Below are positions 11,157-23,979 of a stretch of 64,000 nt of DNA, piece after piece; the first letter of the stretch is position 1; every line of letters begins with the position of its first letter. The notes beneath the pieces are model-generated. The model saw nothing but the letters and a program-made list of their open reading frames with translations, did no database searches and was not told the DNA's origin. This DNA is from Dryococelus australis. Taxonomy: Eukaryota > Arthropoda > Insecta > Phasmatodea > Phasmatidae. The position numbers and the translations under genes are program-made. The stretch covers positions 229,305,265-229,369,264 of the forward strand of contig CM056993.1 in assembly GCA_029891345.1 (NCBI GenBank), written 5' to 3'.

Positions 11157-12915
11157 CAGTAGAACTTCTCTATTACGACCCCTCACTGTCCCAAGAATAG
11201 GGTTGTAATAGAGGGGAAGGGGAGGGGGGGGGGGGGGGGGGTAATAAAAAATTTGGAAAAATTTGCGCCGATTTTGACACATCCCTAACCCCTATGCCCC
11301 CAAACTTGCTATTTTTTGCATGAAGTTCATGCTCAATCGTCTCTAGCGCTTAAAAACCACTTTTTATAATAAATATAAATACGTATGTATATTTTAAAAG
11401 CTGGATGTCTCCTGATTAACTTGATACCCAAGAAAGGCATATTGGACCACCCCTTGTCGTAAAAAGGAAGGCCTAAACACAGTATGACATGGCCATTGAA
11501 AGTGTGTAAAAAGATTAGACTATCTATTATTAAAATAGAACTAAACACTGTTGGAGATGCCTTATGGTTGAAGCAAAACATAGAACTTCATTTTTTGATA
11601 ATATATACGAAGATACATTTGATCACTCGTGTGCTGGGGCTAGAAGCGAATACACTGCAGTGCGAATACACACGTAGCTGGGCAAGCACCTAGATCCTCC
11701 GCAGCGTGGTCGGCCACGGCAATTTGCATCTGTCGATCGGTCCTAGATCCTATATATTGGCTGGATAGCTGTCGGTCGGTCGCTACAAGATTATTCTGGA
11801 GGGCAGGGGCCAGCCGGCCACCGCCAATGCCGTCATTACAGGGCCGGTTCACTTTGTAATAGTGGCCTGGTGTTGATAAAACATGCTGATAGATGCGATT
11901 CACGTCAATGTGTTAAATTTATAATAAATGTAAACTGCGTGTTGGCTCTGCATTGGCACGATGAGACCCAGCAATGTTTCTGGGAATATAAAAATTTAGT
12001 GCGGTCTACTTGAAATATTAATTATCCCAAGGTTTACTTGAAATATTAATTATCCCATGGTCTACTTGAAATATTAATTATCCCGAATTTTTCATCAAAA
12101 ACTTCTGACGTGGCCTACACACGCACACAGCATTGCTCACCAAAACATGGTAACATAAGAACAAATTTTATTTGCACACACTTACCTAACTTTATTCACT
12201 TTACACATAAAATTGTCTTGACAAGAAAAAAAAACAAATGCCCTCCAAAAAAAAATTTGCATATATTACATAGGCATGAACGCACATAAACTTAAATAAT
12301 ATTTTTTTAAAAAGGAACATTGAATTAAATTTGAAATTATACATACACTAATTAAGAAACTAGTCTGTAGTGAGCCGCTGTTTTTACAGCAAAAGAGGAG
12401 GGATAAAGGAAGTGGAAAAGACAGGGAGGATAAGGCACAGGCAGCAGCATGTGACTAGGAGAAAGAATCTTCACTGACCGGGCATGCAGCTCCACCCCTT
12501 ACCACCCCCCCCCCCCCCCCCCCAGCTTCCAAGGACAATACACCAGTGTCCCCTTCTGGCATTAAGTAATTTATTGCTTCACACTGCTTGGGACAAACAA
12601 ATGTCAAAGTCTATGATGGCAGCTTGAGAAATGCACCACCACTAACATCAGTAAAGGCTTTCCCATAGACTTAAAACAGTGGATAATATAAACTAGTACT
12701 GCGGTTGGAGAAAAGGTCTGCAAAAACAAATCCACACATAACTGAAACCACAGTTCAAGATACCGCCCGCGGTTGGCGAGGGATTGCTGTATCTATTTTT
12801 AGAGGTGCCTCAAATTTTCAACTTTTCCGACCCAAACTTTTTATGGTTCCTCGGGATTGGGTCGTAATAGAGAGGTGGTCATAATAAATGGGGTCGTAAT
12901 GGAGGGGTTTTACTG
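11157..12915. mobile_element. Tigger/pogo-like non-autonomous TIR element
   Basis: The left end CAGTAGAACTTCTCTATTAC and the right end, on the minus strand, CAGTAAAACCCCTCCATTAC are about 25-bp inverted repeats sharing the ATTACGACCC core. Each is flanked by TA, the expected target duplication for Tc1/mariner-pogo elements. The 1.76-kb interior has a G run near 11226, a C run near 12507 and a 28-bp tandem repeat, but no transposase frame. Confidence 0.75.
12003..12085 (+). repeat. 28-bp tandem repeat, three copies
   Basis: Three units starting at 12003, 12031 and 12059 share TACTTGAAATATTAATTATC and differ at a few bases. They lie inside the Tigger-like element. Confidence 0.85.
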
Positions 12916-13325
12916 TATTTGAAACACAGCGTTTATAAGCCACACAAGTCACAAGAACACAACAAAATAGTTGGTCAACTGTCAACTTCTTGCATTTTTT
13001 ATGTTTTCAGCCTTCTTAATTAGCAGTGATCAATTGTAAAATCATTTTACACTCATACAAAAAGACATAATTTTCAGTCATTATTTTATTTGCATATAGA
13101 AAATGAATTCATGTCTAAAATTATGCTTTAAATCATAAATAAATATTATAACTACATACTGTAATATTTTGGTGTACTCATATTGCTGAGAAAATTTAAT
13201 AGTGTTGCTAAGAATTCGTTATTCAAGCATTTAAAATCTATATGCCGGTAAATTAACAAAGCTCAAAATGTAAAAATATATATATACTAAACAAATATAC
13301 AATATGTTAACTAAAAAGCACTACG

Positions 13326-13368
13326 GGGGGTGTGTGCGTGCGCGCGTGCATGCGCACACACACACACA
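13326..13368. repeat. Alternating purine-pyrimidine tract (GT)n(GC)n(CA)n
   Basis: A GTGTGTGCGTGCGCGCGTGC stretch runs into GCGCACACACAC. It is self-complementary and prone to form Z-DNA or a cruciform. It is a simple repeat. Confidence 0.75.
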
Positions 13369-13654
13369 TTGTAATTTTTCCATATTTTAATTTTGCGTTG
13401 TTGATAACAGCTTGTGTATTGCAATGTTTATAAACTATCGCAATTTTTTGTTTTGCGTCCTTGCATTCTTTGGTTTTTTGCGCAATTTATAAACACAGCC
13501 CAACCGGCAAGCGCCCAATAAAGTAAGTAACAACAGAAGGAAAGTAGTACTATGTCTCAATGTTGAGTTGAAAATGTTAAGTAAACATCTGTGAATACTG
13601 AAATAATTTCATTTGCTTTTATTCTGTTAATACACTTAAGCATTAGTTTGGAAA

Positions 13655-13825
13655 ATATTTACCTTTCTAAGAATTTCACAATTTTATTTCCCAAAGAATA
13701 AATAAAGTGATCAGGTCCATTGCAATGTTAATTTCACATATGGTAGAAGTGCATAGCAGTAGATCTTAAGCAGGACTTCCGAAAGTGTTCAGTTTACCAT
13801 GAACAGCCTATAACATGATTCAATA
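13655..13825. repeat. MITE-like repeat, copy 1
   Basis: This is homologous to 36464-36640; shared blocks include AATAAAGTGAT, GCAATGTTAATTT and ACATATGGT(A/G)GAAG. Its right end GTTTACCATGAACAGCCTAT resembles the terminal repeat of the MITE at 54586-54825. Confidence 0.6.
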
Positions 13826-15779
13826 GACACACACGAGCAACCCCTGCGACGAACAACTTCTATTCCACCTTCTCCTTTTGCTATTCTCAAGCACAGACTT
13901 ATTGCAAGGTCATTACTAAAGCTGAATCAAAAATGAACTCATTTTGTGTCATTATGAAAAAGGTTTTGTTATCTTTTAACGACAAACAAGAGAGCTTCAG
14001 AAAAGAATATACAATAAGGAATCTCGTAACGAATTTGGTCATATAAAACATTTTAAGAAAAGAAAGTATCTTGACAATTTTAGAAAACAAAAAAACAGTA
14101 GTACTATGTCAAAACTTGGCTATAACCTTGACAGAAAATACACATGTGCTACAGTAGAGGTGGGCGAGGCTGGAAATTTCATTTTGAAGTGAATTCAAAC
14201 CAAATTTGTTAAAATATTTGTGAATTTGAATTGAATATCAATTGAATAAGTGTTTTGTTGATAGGTACATATTGCACCAATTATAATTTTTTTTTATTTT
14301 ATAACTACATATACATTTACAAGCTAGGTAAAAGACAGATAAAAAAATAAATGTTTTCCACTCATTTGTAAAAAAAATTGTCATAGTTTTTTACCATGTA
14401 AGTACACATATTGCCTTTCATGCTAAACCACTATAAAAAACAAACTGAAAATTATTCCATGCCTAAGGAATATTTAAAACTAGCATAAGATACCTATTAC
14501 AAAAGGTATTATTTTTCATTACATCAACATATTTCTTGACCTAAATGCAAAATAATACTAAATAAGAAACTAAAAAATTTTCAGCAAAGAGTGGAACTTA
14601 CAAAACAAAGTAATTAATTGCAGCGCTCATGTTTTTACTCCCCAGTTTGTACTTTTTACTCAAATTGTGTATCTAAACAGTGCAATTCAATATTATATGG
14701 TTCTATTACTTTTATGTATATTAGTGGTGTGCAGGAATACAATTTTGCCATCTGCAAAAATACGGGCGGGAAACTTAAATCTCCGTGGGAATTGAGGAAA
14801 AAATATTTTAGGTCAGGTGAAGAAAATTGTGAGTTGTTAGATTTAGTGACTAACATTACTTATTCCCTTAACACAAAAAATAAACATATAATAATGACTG
14901 TATGTGCTAAAAATTAAATTTGAACTAGAAAATTCATGTTGTTTTATATTTTTATACACATAGTTGTTGCACTACGAAATATTCCTTTGGGTTTGGATCA
15001 CTTCTCAAAAATACTTGTTTCAATCGTAATAAGAAAAATCCCATATAAAATGTTTTTAATAATTAAAAAAATTGGACTTACAACATGACAAAACAATTTA
15101 ATGTCACTTTAAATTTGTTTAAAAACATTACCTTGATATTTTCAGTTCACTGCTATTTTCCTTATAATTTCATGACTTCTGCTAAGGAACTTTCTCATTT
15201 TTTGTCCTATTTTAGGTAGTAAAATGTGTGTACTTTGACATAGATTTACTCAAATAATTTTCATTGGAAGTTTTAACGTCAGTGAATAAACCACTTTGAA
15301 TCATGTAGTGCAACTGCTATCACAGCCAAGTCATATCGGGCAGGTTATGGAATGCAACATACCGAAAATGTATTCTAACAAAGTTAATTCCTCTATCAAT
15401 AACAAAATGAAAAGTAGCTAAGTAAATATTTTTCTCATAGAAAATTTGCAACGTTTGGATGTTAACATCTCGTTGATAACGAGTCAGCACAGAACACAAA
15501 AACCAACACATTCCGAATGAGAAACAGACAATATATAGGGATGTTAAGAATAGTTTTAACCAAATACATATTAAAAAACACCATGTTAGATCTCAGTAAA
15601 ATAGTTAAACCTTTGGGGTCGAACTAAACATATTCGGTATCTGTTAAAATCAGCCATGGTCCAACCAAATTGTTTCAACCTAATGATTTAATTATGATAT
15701 TTTTGAACGTGTGAATTGAATTTCACCCAACTCGGTACACACATAGTACTAAGTAAGGACACTTGACTTTTATAGTTTT

Positions 15780-16228
15780 CTACTATGCCGGGCAATTATT
15801 TTCAAAATGGCCACCACTTTAAAATTTAGGGTGATACGTCATATCTCTGAAACCATTCAACCGATTCATATCAAATTTTGTATGCTGGCAGCGCAAAGTG
15901 TAAGCATTGAATTCAGTGGTGAATATTGTTAGAGGTCTTCCATTTTGGAAAATAGTGCCTCATGAAAAAATAAAGCTTTTACATTATATCTCTAAAACTA
16001 CTCAACCAAATTTTGCCAAATTTGGCACATAAATCATACTATGATAGGCCAGGTAAATATAAGTAACTGAACTTTATTAGACACTTATTTTCATAATGGC
16101 GGTCTTTATAAATATTTTCGGTTTATTTGGCATAACTAACACACTGTTTGACCAGTTCCAGCCAAATTTTGTATGCTGACAGTATATCTATAACAAGCGA
16201 CATATATGAAGAAAAAAAACACTTTTTT

Positions 16229-16285
<57 letters not shown>

Positions 16286-16726
16286 ATCAAATATGTCTTC
16301 AAGGAGTCTCATTCGTCCTCTATTTTATTAGATAGTGCTACACAAATAAATAAGGTTTTTATGTCATCTCTTCTGGGAAAATAATTGTCCAATTTCTTCC
16401 AAATATGGCAAAAAAAACTACTAAAGCAGGTAATGTTAATTGATATGTTTTAGGTAGGTCAGAAACTTAATATCAAAATGGCGGCCATTTAGATATTCTA
16501 GTTTTGTATGTTATATAATGAACACAGTGTAATTAATTCCAATCAAACTTTGTATGCTGGCTGTACATATCAAAACCATCAAATGTGTCCACACAATCTC
16601 TTTTGTCCACCATTTTGTAAAATAGTATTACATGACAAATTAAAATTACGTGATATCTTTGAAAAACAACCAATTTCTACTCAATTTGTTAATCCAGTAG
16701 TGCTATGGAAGGCCATGTAAAATCAT
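15780..16726 (+). repeat. Degenerate tandem repeat, ~290-380 bp units
   Basis: Recurring blocks in the same order are CAAAATGGC(C/G), TTTTGTATGCTG(G/A)C, ATATCTCTGAAAC-like, CAACCAAATTTTG-like and CATAATGGCGG. Units begin near 15797, 16092 and 16476. A further unit start (CAAAATGGTGTCC) is at 18718, separated by an insertion. An (AT)n tract lies within the second unit. No coding frame was found. Confidence 0.65.
16232..16282. repeat. (AT)n microsatellite
   Basis: About 25 TA units in an uninterrupted run. Confidence 0.95.
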
Positions 16727-18705
16727 AAACTTTGGTGCCAGCTAACAGCCAGCAACGCTAAAGCCTATGATGGGCTCACCACGCATGTGTCACATGTCCC
16801 GCACGTGCGCAAAGAGGCCAATAAATTTTAACTTTCGTAAAAATGTTATTTTCAGTGTAAAATGTGTCCTATTGTATTTGCAGTGCTTAATATGTCTTAA
16901 AAAGTTTTAAAGTGTTTGTACTAATTTAAAATTATTTGGTTATAAAATTCAAGTGCCCACGGGACAGGGATTGAGAACACTTAATATTCCAGCATGAACG
17001 CAGTCAAAAAAAGACACTAAGATAATATCGAAATTCATAAGAAAATTATAGAAATGTAAAACAATACTTAATTTAATTTGTGCCATTTTGTCTTCACTAA
17101 ATAAATATTTTACTCGGCATGCATAGCACTTCCGCTAATTTGAACCCTGTAGGTGGTCATGGTAGGTCCGTGCGATGCTTGTCTCTGGACAGTCTGTCGA
17201 AGAGAGTTGGTGAGGTAAGACACTGTCATGTACGCACTACAACTTTTGTTCACTGATTTAGGTTTCCATAGTCAATTTAGTTTACCAGTTAACCTTTGCT
17301 TGCATACGTTTTGCAAAATATTTTCCCCAGCATAATGCTTCCGCTATATTAATTTCTTATGCCCTTGTGGCATTTTTAACTTAATCGAGGAGAAGGAGGA
17401 GAAATATATCGGAGAGGTCACGCGACCTGCACAACTTGAATCAGGCGCCATCCGCCTATGTTTATGGCATTTCATTGTAACTTCCGCGTTATTGCTACCC
17501 GCAATTTCAAGGGCTTGGTTTTTATGTATTTATTTGAGGGTATTTTCCATGTTTGAATATTTTACGGCAACATCACATATAACCACGTGGCAGACAGACA
17601 CCTAGTCCTTGTATACGCGATTCTTGCGGTTGGGAGCTTATTTATGTAACATCGTATGTGCAATATTTTATTAAGGGTTCTATGTTAAATTTTTGTCAGG
17701 GTTCCGTGTAATTTCACATAAATTGATGCTTTTTGTACTTGACCATGTGATCATGTTAATGTTTGAATTTACCACCATCATTCATGTTACAAGCCTGTGA
17801 TCACTTAAATCGTAAAGAGAATACTTTTCTCAACAAGAATAAACTTTTTTCTGAATTTAATTTGCCATTTCCACGCAGAAATATTGCAATTTCACCTGCA
17901 CTACGTGGTCTGCTACAAACTTCATCCAGCGGCATCCACGCCATCTAAACTTGTTTTCACACGTGTGTGTATTGTGAATACTCACCTCATATCCCATCTT
18001 GTTTCATGCATCTTTTAAGGGTTTATGTCATTTTGTAATTTGTGTACGGTGCAATTATTCCCGTCCTAGACGGCTCTGTGTATAGGCCGTCACCACACTA
18101 CCCACGTGCTGGAGGGCGAGCCCCAACGAGTTTGCATTAGTGATGCCGAGTAATCACACGTGTTAATGTATCAAGGGTTTCATTCGTAATTCACCATGTC
18201 CTGTATTCAGGGAAAAACCGTCAGTCCAGCCTAGCGGCTGTCGGCCCTCTTCCCTTGTGAAGGCTGTGCTTTCACACACCTCGGTGACATCATCCATCTA
18301 GGCGTGCACTAGATTAATTGCGGGCTGGGGAGCACCAAAGCGGAATTGGCTAGTCATGACTGAGATTATCATAATTTCATTGGCACGTTGATGTGTATGC
18401 ACAAAAACAATAAAAACAAGTCTACAGTGAACTTAATTCTTTTATTCAGTAGTGACAGTATCCTAGCCACATATGTTTTGTTAAGTATTTATTTCCAGTG
18501 TTGTTTAGTAAAGAGTTTAGTATTGCCTACGTGTTTGTAAGTACGCACGGGTGAGATGGATACATAGAACACACAGAATCCCTGATAAGCCTGTGTCTCA
18601 ATAGTGCGGTGATTGAGAAGCACCGCTGGTGCCCATATTACCAGTAAGTATTTCTATCATCGTTCGTCTTGTGTCTCACCCGACCACGTCAGCTTTGAGA
18701 GGGTC
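16727..18705. mobile_element. Unclassified 2-kb insertion, possible solo LTR
   Basis: This sequence interrupts the tandem repeat array between its third unit and the next unit start. It is more GC-rich than its surroundings, has no long frame, and contains an AATAAA signal near 18408. Candidate ends TGCC...GACA are LTR-like, but no target duplication was found. The class is therefore open. Confidence 0.4.
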
Positions 18706-20562
18706 AGACATATATTTTCAAAATGGTGTCCATATAACATTTTAGTAGAGCTGGACCGATACGTATACTGATACTGATGCATCGGCCGATAAACTCAAAA
18801 TCAATATCAGTTACAATCGGCCATGGTTCAACCAAATCATTTCATCAACCCAAATGATTTAATCATCAAAAAAATTACTGCACTTGGTTATCTTGCAGGA
18901 CATGTTTTCACAAACAAATAATTTCATTTTTGCAACAAAAATTTTTTTCTAAATTATACTTTTATCTTTCAGTAACACGTGATTTAAAATTAAACGGAAA
19001 CGGATATGGCTGGCTTTGGTGTTGCTACATATTTATCTCCATATAAACCATACCTGGTGAAATTCATAAAATAAAATGTAATTAAACTTATAATATTGGT
19101 ATGAGAGTTCTTCTGATACCATGTTTTCCTATAGCGATAACGATACCCCGATACCACTGCAGATACCAATGCCCTACGCACTGAATTTTAGAAGAAGTAT
19201 TACTGTTAATAATACATTAAATAACATTTTTCCGAAACTCATTAAAATAAAGAAAAAAAATCTTAAGAAATGCACATTTTCCCATTCCAAAGTAAACACA
19301 ACTAAGGGCCCAGGAATAACTACCCTCTTTAAGTTACAATCCTCTTTTAGGGAACCATAAAATTTTTGGTTGAAAAAAGGCAAAAATTTGAAGGAAATAG
19401 CCCAAAAAATAAATTTGTTGCATTTATCTTGGTAATATGTTAAGGCGCAGTAAAATATAGGTTATGAAATTGTTGCCTTTAGGCCTAACTGCTACGCCAA
19501 AATATAATAAACCAAAAAAAAGGTGAATGTTGTCTCAATCCCACCTTACCTGGCCGGCCACCTCAGCACAGGAGAAGTTTTTGTGTCAAGTAGCCCTTCC
19601 CTAAGCTGTGTCTGGCCTCTTAAAATGTTCCTCAATCCCTTTGTCTACTTTGCCCCCCACACCCTACCGTTAACAGTCCCCCCCTCATTAGCCATGCCGC
19701 CCACACTGCTTCTTTCCTCCTTCCATCCTCCATTCACGCCCACACCGCTAAACTCCTTTTCTCTCTCCATCACAGCCAGACAGCACCAAGCTTCCTTCAT
19801 CCCTCCCTCCAACTGTCACAACAGGCAGCCCAAAATTTTCTTTCTCTTACTCTCCCAAACTTCACGCAGTGCATGGCACTGTCGAATCTTTTCACCGGAT
19901 GGTACAGGCGATGAAAACTAGTCAACAGACATGAAAACTCTGCACCTGACAAGATCATATAAAATCCAACTGTTCCGTTCGGGGGCCAATACATACTTCG
20001 AATTATATATGATTTTGAATTAATATACTTACAATTAACGAGGTTTTACTGTACACACACCTAAATACTGTAATTTTTGTCTCTAAGGAACGTAATAACC
20101 TGACGTAATTGTCTACAAACGACACTAATGTATCGGCCCGATACAATACACGATACTGATATATCTGCAAAAGGCAAAATATTGGCCGATACCAATACTA
20201 AGTATCGGTATTGGAACAACTCTAACTGGTATGTGCTTTTGAGGTGGTTAAAATTAATTTGTAAAAAAAAAAGTTTTAACGCTATAATAGTCATGGTTGT
20301 ATATTTTCTCTAATATAAACGCCAAATATATATTGATCTATCACACTCAAATTGTACATCAATATATTGTTTGCAGCATGACAACATTCATAAATCAATT
20401 AGTAGCCATATTTATCGTTTTATGTGCAAATTTGATTTGAATGAGCCAAATCGCTATGGTGGTGGTGCTCATTCATGGGCAGAATCATAATGTTCATTTT
20501 ATTTATAAGCAAACTTCTCTAACCATAAATGTGAGCGATATGAAGAAAGTAAATAGTACAAA

Positions 20563-21232
20563 TATATAAAAAGCAGATGAATGCAATTTATGCATTGACC
20601 ATGTGCGCAGTATTTAATAACTAAGCTTTGTTTACTCATCTGTATTTTGTGGTTAGGTTCTTGACAAATACGGCATTTGCAACTATTGGCTGAGGTTGGT
20701 GATTGTAGCCTGCTGATTACGTCGCAAAACGAGTTAAGAATGTGAAAAATAGTTATTGTTTTAGATCATGGCCCGGAAATTGATAAAATGAAGTTTTTTA
20801 TAAACTGATAAAAATGCTAAACTGCAATGTAAACACTGAGTGGATGGGAAAAGACACGTGCTTAAATAATGCTGTATCGTATGCACAGTGGTGTGTGTGT
20901 ACGTGTGTGTGTGCATGCATGCGTGTGTGCATACATGCATGTGCATGCATGCGTGCATAAATGCATGTGCATGTGTGTGGGTGTGTGTGCGCATGCACGT
21001 GCATGCATGCATGCGTGTGTGTCTATATATATATATATATATATTGTATAAGGAATTGTATATAAGTTTTTTGTATTTCTTGATATGTTTTTCACCTCCA
21101 GGAGACTTTGTGTTCATGTTAAAGTTACTCAGACACAATATGAAATAATTTGTATCGGCACTATCTGTGGGATCGGCCACAAAGTATCAGTATCGGTAAT
21201 ATCGGCAAAATGGGGCTTGGATACACCTCTAG
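20563..21232 (+). repeat. Repeat segment also present at 27931-28350
   Basis: Shared blocks include ATATATAAAAAG(C/T)AGATGAATG, GGTTAGGTT, GACAAATA(C/T)GGCATTTGCAA and GCTAAACTGCAATG. Here the segment is interrupted by the GT/GCAT simple repeat. It is the right part of a hAT-like element. Confidence 0.7.
20886..21045. repeat. (GT)n(GCAT)n(AT)n simple repeat
   Basis: About 160 bases of almost strictly alternating purine-pyrimidine, ending in a TATATA run. The reading frames across it, rich in Cys/Val/His/Met, are artefacts. Confidence 0.9.
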
Positions 21233-22891
21233 TTATGTGTATCGAAACTTACGTCCCACGTCAACCAGCAATCTATATTTGCAACTTATAGATGTTGCTC
21301 GCATATAAGACAAATTCAGTGCACACGGTTCACCGTTAACTTCATAATAGTGCACGTTTACAACCAGTTTTATTTAATGTTCGCAATAAATACATAGTGT
21401 TAACATTACATAATATATGACGTAGATAATTTTTTTTTGCTTATGTGACTAACTTTTATATATGTCTGTGAATAAGCTTTTTCTCAAATAAATTTGATTC
21501 ATCAAATCATAATCGCGTACATAAAGAGTCAATACAATATTTCTCGCACGAAACCCGACTTGTATTTTACCAACAATTTCCCGTATATTTTAATTACATT
21601 ACTGAGAAGTGCGATTTGAATAACAGTGGGTTCAATTTCACACTTTTCACAGCAATTAAGCCTGTATCACTTGCAGTTTAATCTCCTATTTATCCCACCG
21701 TAGTGCAAGACTGTTGGACATGAAGAAAATAAGCATATAATACTGATTCAAATATGAGGTGCCGACTTAAGTTTGGAAAGATAATGAAGTGTTTAGCAAT
21801 ATAAAAAGGGTTTCCCCCCAGATAATTCCGTTTTACTATATTGTGAGTAAAATTATATACTGACAATTATTTTACACCGAATGCAGTTTGGACTAATTTG
21901 TGACCATTCTGTTGAGTTGAGGTCATGTTTTCATGTTTCACTAGCCATGTGAGTGGCAAATGTGGGATAAAATGTTGATATTACTAAGCGCACATTGTCT
22001 TTCGCTTTTTGGCTGAACAATAATAAATAATTTAAGTTGCCCTAAAGCATTTGTTTTGTTTCTAAGTTCGAAGCATAAAATTTTACTTCTAATACGACGC
22101 CAAATATTAAAAACATTCAATTCAAATTCGTATTTTTGAAGCTTCGCCCACCCCTATGCTACAGATTTGAAGACAAAGACTGTACTAGACAACTCCCGCT
22201 GTCATCACTCTACCCTCCACCCTCCATAGACGGTGCATGAGCATAGGCAATGGTTTGAATTATAGTGAATTTGCTCTCTCTACTGAGTACACTCACAAAT
22301 GTGTCAAATCTAAAAATAACCACAATCACAGCACACGGAGACTGCCTGCCCCCTCTACCTCGGTTGCAGATGTTTCTCCACATGCGACTACCATTTTCAG
22401 AGTCAAAATTGATTTTATGTGTTGGCTAGCAATAAAAGATAGAGGTGTGGTAATGTCGCTGCCTTTAGGTGGTACAGTATGTTACAATACATAGATGATA
22501 CAGTATGCCACAATACAAAAAAACAAAAACCAAAACTTGGTGAAGAGTAGTTAAAAACTGCGGCCAAAGTAGCTCACAGTGAATGTTTCTGTATTGAGAG
22601 AGAAGCGGGGATGTGCTGAAACAGCCCAGGTCATAACCAACTGTAACTTAAGGGTGACACAGTTAATACCCATCCACATGCTCCCTTCATCCCCACCTCC
22701 TTAGCCTCGAGAGAGAGGGTACGAGGATACCATGTTGGCTGCTAGTTAACTATTCCTCTCTCACCCACCACGTGAGGAGGAGGGTACAAAGTCATGCTAA
22801 CTGTGCCGATGTACCACCCAGACACAAGTGAAACTGGTCGCTCTATAGCAATAGGTGTATTGTTGATAGACTGTGCCTTTTTTTTTTTTTT

Positions 22892-23495
22892 CAGATTAAG
22901 ATTTAGAGGTTATTGTTATTGTTCATTTTACCCTTAGAGGTTATCATATAGCGCAGTGTTTAATTTTCAGATGAAGATTTATAGGTTATTGTTAATTTGG
23001 TCCTTAGAGAGTAATAAGTATCAAAGTTTGTAAATCACGTGAAATTAAAGAAAAGTGTCATGATTGGCTATTATCCCACCATTGCTGATTGGATTAGGAA
23101 CGTAGAGTTGTTAGAAGACAACCAATCAGGACAAAAAAAAAGTGTGAGAAGATTGAATCAAACTTTTCCCTTTAACAGGCATACAGCCACCACCGTCAAG
23201 AATGGATATATATCTGTGACTGTGTGTGTGTGCATGCGTGCGTATGTGTATGTGTGTCTTAAAAGAAGTAAAATAAAATAATGAGTGACATTATATGTAT
23301 TCATAATTGTTTTAATTGATGCAAGACGTTTTGAAGTTTCATCATCAATAATAGAATATAATGGAAATAAGTAATATTATTGCATCAAGACTATTGAAAT
23401 AGAGATATATTTACCTATTTAGTTGTCCTTTGAGAAAATAACGAGTCAATAAAAAATTGAGAACCGCACATCAGCATTCTCATTCAATGTTACAA
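22892..23495 (+). repeat. Left LTR-like repeat
   Basis: It begins near TAAGATTTAGAGGTTATTG and ends near GCATTCTCATTCAATG. It contains CAATAAAAAATTGAGAAC near the 3' end, which may serve as the polyadenylation signal. A (TG)n tract at 23217-23260 is absent from the right copy. Confidence 0.6.
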
Positions 23496-23504
23496 ATGTT
23501 ACAA

Positions 23505-23860
23505 CTGGTGACCCAAACGTGTGGCTACAGATCAAACTTCAAGAATTAGAGTCTTCGGAAACTGTGAATTTCAGCATAGGAAAGATCGATGCCTGGGAAA
23601 GAAATCTTGCTACACTTCAAGACTACGGGAGAACTGCGATATGGTGCCCTTAAGGATGCGGTTTGCCATCTACAAACCCTCTGAAATTTGACCTGAAAGG
23701 GTATGCACATGCTTTACGCATTTTGACACACCTAGGGAAATGTGGGAGCAACTCGCAGTGAACCACAAGCATCGGAGAGACTTTATATTTTCTGTGTTTA
23801 CAGGTTTAAGAAAAATTTTAAAAACGTTTATAAGTACATATTCTTGGTAAATTGTGTGTT
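23505..23860 (+). pseudogene. Possible gag remnant after the LTR leader
   Basis: A short frame reads HFDTPREMWEQLAVNHKHRR, which resembles the T-x-x-E-x-W-x-x-L block of copia-type gag (UBN2). Frames before and after it are broken. The identification rests on that block and its position after the leader, so it is weak. Confidence 0.35.
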
Positions 23861-23979
23861 AGTCCTATGTAGGGCAAAAGTAGATTGGTTGTATAAAAAA
23901 TTATTTAAATTTCTGGTCAGTATGCCAAATATGAAGCAAGCATTTCGATTATTGCTAGAAAAAATTTAAGCTATACAGA

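Larger units (their letters stand above)
18746..21232. mobile_element. hAT-like fragments with TATCGG/CCGATA ends
   Basis: Several terminal-type blocks occur: GAGCTGGACCGATAC at 18748, TATCGGCCCGATAC at 20132, AGTATCGGTATTGGAACAAC at 20202, and ATCGGCAAAATGGGGCTTGG at 21201. They resemble the ends of the 55627 hAT element. No pair has matching target duplications, so this is probably a mosaic of two or more copies. A 600-bp GC-rich piece (about 19450-20054) with CAGTAAAA-type ends sits inside. Confidence 0.5.
14155..22156. mobile_element. 8-kb hAT element with perfect target duplications
   Basis: The left end is TAGAGGTGGGCGAGGC and the right end, on the minus strand, is TAGGGGTGGGCGAAGC. 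Flanking 8-mers TGCTACAG (14147-14154 and 22157-22164) are identical, the hallmark of hAT insertion. Subterminal sequences are AATTTG/AATTCAAA-rich on both sides. The interior contains at least three further repeat families (15.6-21.2 kb), so the original element was much shorter and has collected insertions. No transposase frame was found. Confidence 0.85.

Noticed and set aside
14618-14917. 99-codon plus frame
   Set aside because: AT-rich, antisense frame also open, inside the large hAT element, no recognisable motif.
20761-21180. Several His/Thr/Cys-rich frames on both strands
   Set aside because: They are translations of the GT/GCAT simple repeat.
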